DNA of 64,000 nucleotides, taken from positions 1,302,001 to 1,366,000 of the forward strand of contig NZ_CP010899.1 in the NCBI RefSeq assembly GCF_001274875.1, given 5' to 3'. Position numbers and translations under genes: made by a program. Position 1 is the stretch's first letter; each line of letters opens with the position of its first letter. Source of the DNA: Spiroplasma kunkelii CR2-3x (lineage in GTDB: Bacteria; Bacillota_I; Bacilli_A; Mycoplasmatales; Mycoplasmataceae). The notes under the pieces were generated by a model. That model was given only the letters and a program-made list of their open reading frames with translations. It was not told the DNA's origin and searched no databases. Positions 1 through 8,503 of the stretch are shown here, piece after piece.

Positions 1-393
1 ACTTAAATTTGTGAAATTATTTTTATTTGTTTTTACTTTTTTAGGTTCACTTGAAAATAATGCTTTTTTCATATTAGTAGAGTAATTTTGTTTATATTGA
101 TTATATAAATTAATTAATTCCGTTCCAGTTAAACTCTTTCAAATATTACGCTTTAAATTTTCATCATATTTTACAATAGAATAATAATTATCATAAATCA
201 AACCGATTGCTACTTGATTACAATTTTTTTCACTCGGATAAATAAACTTATTACTCAATCAAAAACCAATATGACGATTATGATTAGGTAAATTTATAAA
301 TGAAGCTTTATCTGTTCTAAAAACTATAAATTCTCTTCGAATAAAGCAATTTTCTACGTTAATATTCTTCTTATAACTTGGTTTCTGATACAT
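1..393 (-). CDS. Plectrovirus protein, partial (runs off the left edge)
   Basis: The frame is open from an ATG at 393 to the window edge (131 codons, no stop), with two TGA codons read as Trp. I do not know its function. It is clearly the same protein as the reading frame at 13827-14300, sharing stretches such as [10 protein letters not shown] and [12 protein letters not shown], so it belongs to the SpV1-type phage set. It overlaps the end of the upstream small zinc-ribbon frame by 23 bases, as is common in these compact phage genomes. Unlike the copy at 13.8 kb it has no internal stop in the visible part, so it may be intact. Confidence 0.7.
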
Positions 394-535
394 TACTCAA
401 ATCAACTCGCTTTCGGTTACACTGCATTGAACAAACATTTAACTTAAAATACAAACTACCAACAATTTTTTTATTCAAAATAGAATGACAAATTTGACAT
501 TTACGTTTTAAAAAAAATATTCAAATTCCTAACAT
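371..535 (-). CDS. Small plectrovirus protein with two cysteine pairs
   Basis: 54 codons with one UGA-Trp. Two cysteine pairs, CQIC at residues 13-16 and CSMQC at residues 35-39, suggest a zinc ribbon. The start is supported by an AAAGGAGTG ribosome site directly upstream. The gene sits between the 81-bp tandem repeats and the larger plectrovirus frame it overlaps. Its role is unknown; a nucleic-acid-binding or structural zinc protein is an inference from the cysteines only. Confidence 0.6.
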
Positions 536-557
536 AATTAATCACACTCCTTTTTTT

Positions 558-875
558 AATAAACATTGTTATATTTAATGTTTATCTATTGTTTATTTAA
601 TGTTTATATATTGTTTATCTATAGTTTATTTATTGTTTAATAAACATTGTTATATTTAATGTTTATCTATTGTTTATTTAATGTTTATATATTGTTTATC
701 TATAGTTTATTTATTGTTTAATAAACATTGTTATATTTAATGTTTATCTATTGTTTATTTAATGTTTATATATTGTTTATCTATAGTTTATTTATTGTTT
801 AATAAACATTGTTTTATTTAATGTTTATATATTGTTTATTTAATGTTTAATAAACATTGTTAATAAACATTATTA
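558..875. repeat. 81-bp tandem repeats, about 3.8 copies
   Basis: Copies start at 558, 639, 720 and 801, an exact 81-base period. The first three read as identical and the fourth is degenerate and shortened. Within each unit the heptamer TGTTTAT recurs every 9-15 bases. The array lies directly upstream (minus-strand sense) of the small zinc-ribbon gene. One unit end also survives in front of the homologous phage gene at 13815-13835, so the sequence belongs to the phage. Confidence 0.9.
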
Positions 876-1014
876 AAAATATAAAATAGTAAAAATTGGC
901 ACACTTAAAAATACTATTAACAAGTTTAATAAAGGAAATATAAAATTAAAATTAATAAATCAAATTACATAACTAGTGTGCCACAGATAAGTTATTCATC
1001 TTGTTATATTAAAA
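876..1014. other. Plectrovirus intergenic stretch
   Basis: I see no reading frame. An 8-base inverted repeat (GGCACACT at 898-905, AGTGTGCC at 975-982) encloses about 70 bases. It may be part of the phage intergenic region; nothing further can be supported. Confidence 0.3.
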
Positions 1015-1260
1015 TTATTTAATTTTACTAAAAAAGATTTTTAAATACCCAGTCTCTCAATCAATATATATCTTTGAATTTTCTAAGCGTTCATAAAATA
1101 AAATTGCTTTTTTATTTGTATATTTAATTTGATTTAACAAACTCTTATGTTTTTCACAAGTTCATAAAAATTTATTTGTTTCAAATTTTTCAGTAATAAA
1201 TGATATTGCTTGAAAACAATTATTAACATCACATATTTTTTGTTGTTTAATAATTTTCAT
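1015..1260 (-). CDS. Plectrovirus-associated protein, 81 aa, unknown
   Basis: A complete frame from ATG 1260 to TAA with two UGA-Trp codons. It is basic, with cysteines at residues 10, 15 and 35 (for example ICDVNNC and LWTCEKH) that could bind metal. It begins 15 bases after the 38-residue CxxC protein and shares its strand, so the two are probably co-transcribed. I do not recognise a family. Confidence 0.55.
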
Positions 1261-1275
1261 TTTTATAAATTAAAT

Positions 1276-1392
1276 TTAATACTGAGTATAATAAACATCA
1301 TCAAATCATTCTGTTTTTTCGCGATGATTAACTTTATGAAACTGTTTTGGTATTCCACATTTACTGCATTTAATAACAATATTTTTTTCCAT
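1276..1392 (-). CDS. Small CxxCG zinc-knuckle protein of plectrovirus type
   Basis: 38 codons. The sequence contains IKCSKCG (residues 7-13) followed by His-19 and His-23, a plausible Cys2/His2 metal site, then an acidic-aromatic tail. A near-identical protein is encoded at 43044-43160 beside other phage genes; conservation between two distant copies argues that this short frame is real. Read-through of one UGA (Trp-29) is needed. Function unknown. Confidence 0.65.
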
Positions 1393-1449
1393 TTTTAGTT
1401 TCTCCAATCTAATATTTAACTATTGATTTATTAATATAACTAAGTGAAA

Positions 1450-1590
1450 CAGAACAAGGACAACACCTTTACTAAGTTAGTGGACAAATTATTTATTAAT
1501 TTCTTAATTTAATATGGTTTTTTCAGAAAGGAAACAACTTTTTTATTATTTTAAAAATTATAAATATATAAAGATGTTGTCCTTGTTCTG
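1450..1590. repeat. MITE-like element, 22-bp inverted ends
   Basis: Arms 1450-1471 and 1569-1590 match at 21 of 22 bases and start with CAGAACAAGGACAACA. The 97 bases between them have no frame, only an RBS-like CAGAAAGGAAA. No clear target duplication is visible. It could be an internally deleted insertion sequence. Confidence 0.55.
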
Positions 1591-1669
1591 AATCAATTAG
1601 TTATTTTAGGTTTTTTCAAATAAAAAAAACCATTTTTGTAAATGGTTTAATTATTCTTATTTAATTTCT

Positions 1670-2055
1670 TTATATATACCCTACTTTTTTTTTATGCGAC
1701 CAAATCTTTTTTATTTCAGCTTCATGCATTACAAGATTATTTCAAAGTCGGAAATTATGGTTTTGAATTTTATATTGCTTAATGTTTTTAGGAATTTTAT
1801 TAGTTTTTATTTTACCGCAAAATTGAATTAATATGATTGCACCAGTCATATTCGTTATTACAACAATTGGTAAATTTAAAGTTACTGTTGCAAAAGGATT
1901 AGTTCGATAAAAATAAATCTCATTAAAACTTAAATATCATAATGAATTTGTTGAAACACCAAAGCCAAAAGTAATCGTACAAATAATCGTATTGATGTTT
2001 GTTAAAAATTTTAATAATAGTGAATTAACATTCCATTATATTATTTTTTGAATAA
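1670..2055 (-). pseudogene. Decayed membrane protein fragment
   Basis: On the minus strand an open stretch of about 125 codons has no start codon and is cut off upstream by stops, while a neighbouring frame carries a short leader with an ATG. The readable part holds a hydrophobic segment (FATVTLNLPIVVITNMTGAI) followed by a basic, polar tail. It looks like the C-terminal end of a membrane protein whose front has been lost. The family is not recognisable. Confidence 0.4.
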
Positions 2056-2142
2056 TCACTATTATCAGTTATATATCCTAACATAAGTAAAATTGTTAAA
2101 ACGATACAAAAATAAATTATCTAAATTATTCATAATTTTATC

Positions 2143-2574
2143 CTAAAGGTTATTAAGTTTTTCAACACGAAGCGCATGACGACCAGCATCAAAAGTACTA
2201 TTTAAAAACATATCAACAATTCAAATTGCATTTTGATTTGCAATAATTCTAGCACCCAATGCCAAAACATTAGCATTATTATGTTCGCGCGCTAATTTTG
2301 CTAGCATTGTTTCATTGCACAATGCTGCTCTAATTCCTTTTACTTTATTTGCCGCAATTGAAATTCCAATTCCTGTTCCACAAATTATAATTCCAATACT
2401 ATTTTTTTCTTTAATTACGCGTTCACCAACAGCTTGACCAATATCAGGATAATCAACTACCTCAATACTATCTATACCTAAATTAATAATTTCATATTTT
2501 TGTGCAATTAAATGTTTAACAATTGCATTTTTCATTTCAATACCTATATGATCATTCCCAATCACAATTTTCAT
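2143..2574 (-). CDS. rpiB: Ribose-5-phosphate isomerase B
   Basis: This enzyme interconverts ribose 5-phosphate and ribulose 5-phosphate in the non-oxidative pentose phosphate pathway. The 143-residue product starts MKIVIGNDHIG and carries the RpiB/LacAB hallmark CGTGIG with the catalytic Cys-65. The C-terminus is completed through one UGA-Trp and ends in the usual RHALRVEKL-type tail. An AAAGGAGAAC ribosome site precedes the ATG. LacA/LacB are close relatives, but a single gene without lac neighbours favours RpiB. Confidence 0.9.
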
Positions 2575-2636
2575 TCTTATTGTTCTCCTTTTCCTACAAT
2601 TTAACTATAACATACTGGTTTTTTAAATAAAAAAAA

Positions 2637-2924
2637 TTAATTCCTTGTAATAATATCCAATAATTTTTCAGGACTCATTGGCGTTACTGTTACAATTAGT
2701 TTTGTCTTTTTTGCAACTACAACATATAAATTACCTTTTAAATCATGGAATTTAATATATAAATTTTTTGTTGTCTCAATTCGATCAGAAGAATTATCAA
2801 TAATTTTAATAATTTTTTCTTTAATAATTAAATCATTTTCATTTTTAAAAGCAGGAATTAGTTCTCAAATTCGTTGCAAACAATGAAAAGAAAACCCTAA
2901 ACGGTGTTAATAATAATATCCCAT
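2637..2924 (-). pseudogene. Small conserved-type protein, probably frameshifted
   Basis: About 80 codons are open on the minus strand, ending in a lysine-rich, beta-strand-like C-terminus (residues like LYVVVAKKTKLIVTVTP). The only good start (ATG 2924, MGYYY) is out of frame and separated by a stop, so one small indel seems to have split the gene. It lies between rpiB and rpsT. No function recognised; a sequencing error is an alternative to real decay. Confidence 0.45.
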
Positions 2925-3006
2925 TTCTATATGCACCTACTTTACAATTATTATACAGATATATTTAAAAAAATAATGATAAAATATTAAAAAAGTAGTA
3001 CTTTCC

Positions 3007-3035
3007 TTTACACTTTTTTATCTATTTGCTATAAT
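3007..3035 (+). promoter_or_regulatory. Promoter of rpsT
   Basis: A TTTACA -35 box (3007-3012) and a consensus TATAAT -10 box (3030-3035) are 17 bases apart, ending 35 bases before the rpsT start. This is the cleanest sigma-A promoter in the window. Confidence 0.85.
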
Positions 3036-3070
3036 CTTTTTGTGTCTTAAAAGTCGAAAGGAGAGCAAAA

Positions 3071-3322
3071 ATGGCTAATATTAAATCACAAATTAAAAGA
3101 ATTAAAACAAATTCAAAAGCTAATTTAGCAAATAAATCTTTTAAATCATCAGTAAAAACAGCAATCAAAAAAGCAGAAATCGCTATTAACGCACAAGAAG
3201 CAAACGCATCACAATTAGTTAATACTGCAATTAGTTTAGTTGACAAAGCAGTTACTAAAGGAATTTATCATGCTAATAAAGCTGCTCGTGTTAAAAGCAG
3301 ATTAATGCTTAAAACACATTAA
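3071..3322 (+). CDS. rpsT: 30S ribosomal protein S20
   Basis: S20 binds 16S rRNA early in assembly of the small subunit. The 83-residue product starts MANIKSQIKRIKTNSKA and ends with ARVKSRLMLK, the family pattern of basic helices with conserved N-terminal IKR and C-terminal KSRL. Length is typical. The AAAGGAG ribosome site lies 8 bases before the ATG. It is the only plus-strand housekeeping gene in this part, has its own promoter and a terminator, and is monocistronic. Confidence 0.95.
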   Translation: MANIKSQIKRIKTNSKANLANKSFKSSVKTAIKKAEIAINAQEANASQLVNTAISLVDKAVTKGIYHANKAARVKSRLMLKTH

Positions 3323-3365
3323 TTTTAAAATCCTTTTTAACAAAGACAGTAAATATTAAAAAAAT

Positions 3366-3400
3366 AAAAAAAATCATATTAATTATGATTTTTTTTATTT
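3366..3400. terminator. Bidirectional terminator between rpsT and the converging gene
   Basis: An 11-base stem (about AAAAAATCATA with its complement) around a 5-base loop is flanked by A and T runs on both sides, so it can stop transcription from either direction. Confidence 0.7.
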
Positions 3401-4885
3401 ATCTTTTGATTTATTAGAATCATCTTTTTCAAAAACATTATCATCTTTAAACTCATCATCAAATAATGTTGGATCCATTTCATATTTTTGTCCATTCATC
3501 ATTGCAGTAACTACTTTTTGGTATTCTGTATTAGCACGAATTAATTTATTACGGTCTGTTTTAGGAGATAAAACTACTAAAATAATAACCATAATTCCTG
3601 CAAGAAAACCAGAAATCATTGAAATAATTGTAAAAATATGTAATACTTTGTAAGTTGTGCTATTATAAACTTCGCTTACTAAACTATTAATTGTCATAGT
3701 TAAATCTGAATCTGGTAATAATAATAATTCTGTTATTTCTAATTGTGGGTCGTTTTTAACAATATAGCCATTATTAGGTACCGATATACTATTAAAATAT
3801 TTCTCAACAACATTTGGTAATAATATTTGAATTAATGACAATGAAGAATAAAAAAGAATAATGATTGATAATACAACTGGTCAGAATCTAACAACATAAT
3901 TATCGCGTTTAAAACGCTTTTTCACTAATAATTCATAACCCAAGAAAATTCCTGGCAAAATCGATAAAATTCCTGAGAAAGTTTGCAATCCGGCGGACTG
4001 CATTAATAAAAATTTATATTTTGAACCAAAACTAAATACTTCACTAAAATTATTGTTAGCATTATGTAAAGCACTATCAGCACCACCACCAATAATAACA
4101 ATTGCTCTAGTTCGTGGATTTGTATAAACAATTACTTTTGTGTCTAAATAGATATTTAAATAGGAATTTAAAAATCACAATAAAATTAACAAAGCAGAAG
4201 CTAAAATAACAAAAACAGCAACAATTTTTTTTAAAATTGGCATATACTTTGGTTTTGAAGTATAAAAATAAAACCGTGGGTCTAAGCGTGGATGAATTGG
4301 CATATTTACCATTTTCTGCATCATTTGTGATATATCAAATTTACTTGGATCACTAAATTCCGAACTAATGCCACCCATTGACGCTCCTATGTCTCCAATT
4401 CCCCTTGCTGGTCCTACTTCCGGTTGTGATTCGTCTACCCCTTCTTTATTAGCTTTAACTTTTAACTTCTCACGAGCATTATCAATTACTTTTTCATCAG
4501 TAAAATCAGCTGTGGCATCAATTAAATCATTAGTGATGATGTTTTCTCTGGTAATATAATTTTTTTCAACACCAAAATTTGAAACAATATATTTCACAAA
4601 AACAACATATTCTTCATCTAACATATTAAAAGTAGCCCCGTCAACCTTTTCAATTGTTTCTGATTCATTAGTAATATCAACCAAAACTTGAGCAAATGAA
4701 AGAGTAAATTTATTATCATTTAAATTTGCATTAAATTCTTTTTCTAATGTTAATAAATTACAAATTTGTTGAATTACTAATTTTTTAAAGTCCTGGTTAA
4801 CTATTACTTGTGCCTTAATATTATCATCGTTAAAGATATTATATAATGTATAAACTATATAGGCATATAATTTATTTTCTTTCAT
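3395..4885 (-). CDS. Membrane protein of unknown function, 496 aa
   Basis: Two large pieces join into one frame when TGA at 4175-4177 and 3881-3883 are read as Trp. Residues 1-220 are soluble and acidic and include a Gly/Met-rich stretch (RGIGDIGASMGG). A first membrane segment lies near 225-245. A loop or extracellular domain follows, then two segments near 295-350, a second outside region, and a last segment near 425-450 with a charged DDSNKSKDK tail. I do not recognise a family. It is probably co-transcribed with holA, which ends 35 bases upstream. Confidence 0.8.
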
Positions 4886-4920
4886 TTATTTATGTCCCTC
4901 ATCTCTCTTTTTGTAATAAT

Positions 4921-5886
4921 TTAATTTATATCAAATAATTTAATTAAATACAAATCACTACTAATTTCTTTTCTTATTATACCTTTTTTTATATTATAAT
5001 CAATTCAAAATAATTTTTGAATAATATTATTTGCTTTATTAATACTGAAATTATGCATATGCTCTGAAATTTTTTTTACTCGAAACGGATGAATTTGTAA
5101 AATTTCTGCAATTTGTGAAGGTGTTTTTTTTAAAGAAGATAAAACAATAATATCTCTTGTAAAAATAATACTATTAGTAATTAATGCTAATAAAGCAATA
5201 CTATTTAAACCGCGTTCTTGTAAATAATGATAATTTATTAAAAAACTATTCAAATCATTTTTTAATAAATCATCAACTAATTTAAAAATATTGGTATCTA
5301 AATACTTTGTCATATTATTTTCAATTAATTCCATCGTAATATTTGAATTTATTAATAATAATTTTTCTAATTCATTTTTAATGATATATAAATTATTTGG
5401 CAAATATTCAACAATCTTAGGAATTAAATTTTGTTTAATTGTACCATTATGCTTTGTAATATAATCATCAATAAACTTAATTAATTCATTATATGATAAA
5501 TTTGTTGCTTTTAAAACACTAGTTAACGCTAACATTTGTTTAGTTATTTTTAAACGATTACTAAGTTTATTAACTGGACAAATAAAAATAATAAAAGTAC
5601 TCGGATTTGGAGCTGCTAAATATTCCATTAAACTTGTTAAATAACTTTTATTGTATATTTTTGTCTTAATTTTTTCTTCTGTAAGAAAATAACTATCATT
5701 AACTATTATTATTCTTTTTCCTGAAAACATTGGAATTGTGTTGGCATCATTCAGAATAGATAATAGGGGGTCTTCTAAGTAATTATATTCTTGTAAATCA
5801 TACTCATTATCAGGATTAATTTTTTTTAAAATCTTATTTTTTTGCATTTTAATTAAAAAAGCATCTTCTCCATATATTAAAAACAT
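4921..5886 (-). CDS. holA: DNA polymerase III delta subunit
   Basis: Delta opens the sliding clamp as part of the clamp-loader complex at the replication fork. The 321-residue product starts MFLIYGEDAFLIK, the HolA/YqeN N-terminus (YG-D-FLI). It has the family length, the long helical middle and the C-terminal helical collar region. A UGA-Trp near the end extends it 28 residues to the TAA at 4921. In many Firmicutes holA follows comEC, and here too the decayed comEC lies directly upstream on the same strand. Confidence 0.88.
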
Positions 5887-5965
5887 CTTTTAAAGCTCCT
5901 TTAGAATGTTCTAAAACTTATGACAAAGTAATATTATCATATAAAGTAAAAAATAAATTAAGGAT

Positions 5966-7956
5966 TTAAAATAATTTAATTGTTGTTGATGCTGACATAA
6001 TATTAAATTGAAGATTTCTTCTACCATTTGTAAAATAAATTTGACACCTAATTGTTTTTAAATTTTCAACAACAATTGGAGCCGGATAATTTTGACGTTT
6101 TGTTTTTTCACCAGAGATGAAACAAACCTTTGGTGTTATTTTTTGTAAAAATGCTAAGCTTGAACTAGTTTCTGAACCATGATGAGGAACTTGTAACATA
6201 GTGATTGAAGATAATTTTTCTCGTAATAAATTTATTATTATTTTCATCTTTATCATTAATTGTTTTATGTAAGACAGTAAATCCTAATCCACCAAATTGA
6301 AATGTTTTCAATTTTGTATCATTTTGAATTACTTGTTTAACATTAAAATATTTTTTTACAGTTGGTAAATTATTCTTATGATCATCATGTTGATGTGAAA
6401 CAAAAATAGCATCAATTCAATTAATACCTGCTCATTTTAAATAATTACTAACTAATTGTTTTGAACGACCATATCCAACCCCAACATCATATAAAACTAT
6501 TTTTAAAGTACGCTTGTCTTGAAAAAAATTGTTTAACCATTTCCAACATTTAACATTGTCATTGAATAATAAATACTAGTAAAATATGATTGTAAACTAT
6601 AACAAATTATTGATAGAATGCAAAATATTATAAATATTTTGTTTCCAAACACACTTTTATTCATTCCTCATAAAAGAATATAATATAATAAAAGAAATAA
6701 CAAAGGGACATAACCAATATTTCATATTAAATTAATTTTATTTAAAATCACCATATAATTAGTTAAAAATAAATAAAAATATTGATAAATAAAATAACAG
6801 GGTGTATAAAAACAATTATTAAAGAGAATAAATAAATTAATGATAAGATTGGTAACAATAATAAATTAAATAAAATAGTAGAAAAATTTAATTGATAATT
6901 AAAATATAACATTCATCCAAGTAGAAAAATAAATACCATTAAGTTATAATATAGCAATTTCTGTCAAAAATAATAATGTTTTGTTTTTGAATTTAAATTT
7001 AAAAATAATCATGTTATTATAAAACTATATCAAAACCCAATTCCTAAAAAACTATATGGAAAAAATAATAATATTAATAAAATACTTAAATTTAATTTTT
7101 GCTTTGCTATTAATTTATAGTCTCAAAAGTGAACATTAAATAGTGATAACGATAACAAGACAATTGCTTTTACACTAGTAAAAGAAAAATTTAATAAATA
7201 TAAATAAAAAAAATAAGAATAAGTAAAAAAATAATAATCTTTTCGTCGTATTATTCGTTTAAAAATTTTGCTTAAAATATAAAACAAAATATTAAGATGA
7301 TAACCTGAAACAATTAACAAATGAATAATGCCCAATTGAAGAAAATAATCATATAAAACAAGTGTTGTCTTTGTTTTTTGTCCAAATAAAAATAAGGCAA
7401 GCGTATCTTTTGTTAAGTTATCATAACTATTAAAAAACTTTGTTATTTTGGCAAGAATAGTATTTCCAGGTTTAACATCAATTACTTTTGTTATATTAAA
7501 CTGATAAAAAATGTTATTAGCATTCAAAAATGATTGCATATTTAATTCATACACATTAGATCCTGATTTAATGTTTGAATAATAACCCTATAAACAAATT
7601 TGATCATGTAAATTAAAATTAATAGTTGTTTTTAAAAAATATTGTTTTCAACCAACACTAAAATAATAATAACCATTTCCTTGTTTTTGAATTTTGCCAC
7701 AAACAATGTTGTTCTAGTGCAAACTTGGTTGTTGTAAATAATAATGACATAATGCTGAAACAATAATTGTAAAAATGATTACTCCTCAATAAATTTTTTG
7801 TTGTTGCCAAATCAAAATAAACCCTAAACATAAAATGACTAAAATTGACCAATAACTATTAATTAATAATAAATAATTAAATCCAATAATACTACTCACT
7901 AATAAAAATTGTTCTTGTTTTAAAAATTTTAATTTATATTTTAAATTAAAAAACAC
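5966..7956 (-). pseudogene. comEC: Decayed comEC (DNA uptake channel)
   Basis: ComEC/Rec2 forms the inner-membrane channel for transforming DNA. Pieces of all parts are visible: N-terminal membrane region from a GTG at 7956, an OB-like stretch, the competence helix bundle with HLLIVSGYHL near 7290, and the C-terminal metallo-beta-lactamase region with VSHQHDDH and PHHGSET. The frame is broken by TAG near 7716 and 7587, by TAA at 6763, and by frameshifts near 6765, 6550 and 6260. The gene is therefore dead, though every module is still recognisable. Confidence 0.85.
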
Positions 7957-8392
7957 AAAATAACCTTAAAATATTTATTATTTGAGAATGTAAAAATTGT
8001 GGAATTAAAACTTGATTCAAAAGTTGTTTGGTAATTAAATAGCGGTGGTATCATTTAATATATTTTGGGTTTGAAATTAAACCAATATTTGTCAATTTAC
8101 GATATTTTTTTTGCAGTGTATTTTGATTAATTGGCATATAGTTTTGAAACTTAAAATTAAATTTTAATAAAATTTCTTCAATTAAAATTCCAAACATTTG
8201 TTCAGTTATCTGAAGCGGATTTGGAATAATATTTTTGTTAAGTAATGGCAAATTATATTTATTAGTAAAAACAATTTGATAAATATTGTTATTAAAATCT
8301 GTTGTGGGTTTATTTTTTTGATAAGTATTATCACGAAAAGAAAATAAAAAATAAATTAACGTAACTAATACTCCGAATAAAATTGTAAACAT
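7946..8392 (-). CDS. Hypothetical protein upstream of comEC, 148 aa
   Basis: The frame runs from ATG 8392 to TAA 7946 with one UGA-Trp. An N-terminal hydrophobic segment (residues 1-20, ILFGVLVTLIYFLFSF) would anchor it, followed by a polar, Asn/Lys-rich region and a helical C-terminus. Its end overlaps the old comEC start by 11 bases, so the two were one transcription unit. It could be a competence-linked protein, but that is inferred from position only. Confidence 0.55.
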
Positions 8393-8503
8393 AAAATACC
8401 CCTGCTTTTTAATTGTTCTTCCCTACTTTCAAATTACTATATAATCATCTTATTTTTTTTATTTTACTTTTGTTAATTAAAATTTAATGTTAAAAAATAA
8501 TTA

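Noticed and set aside
558-875. Tandem array considered as a CRISPR
   Set aside because: The units are contiguous 81-base repeats without unique spacers, and no cas gene is present.
1210-1398. Plus-strand frame of 62 codons
   Set aside because: It is antisense to two small phage genes whose protein sequences recur elsewhere or have cysteine motifs.
3022-3246. Minus-strand hydrophobic frame of 74 codons
   Set aside because: It lies antisense to rpsT, which has promoter, ribosome site and terminator.
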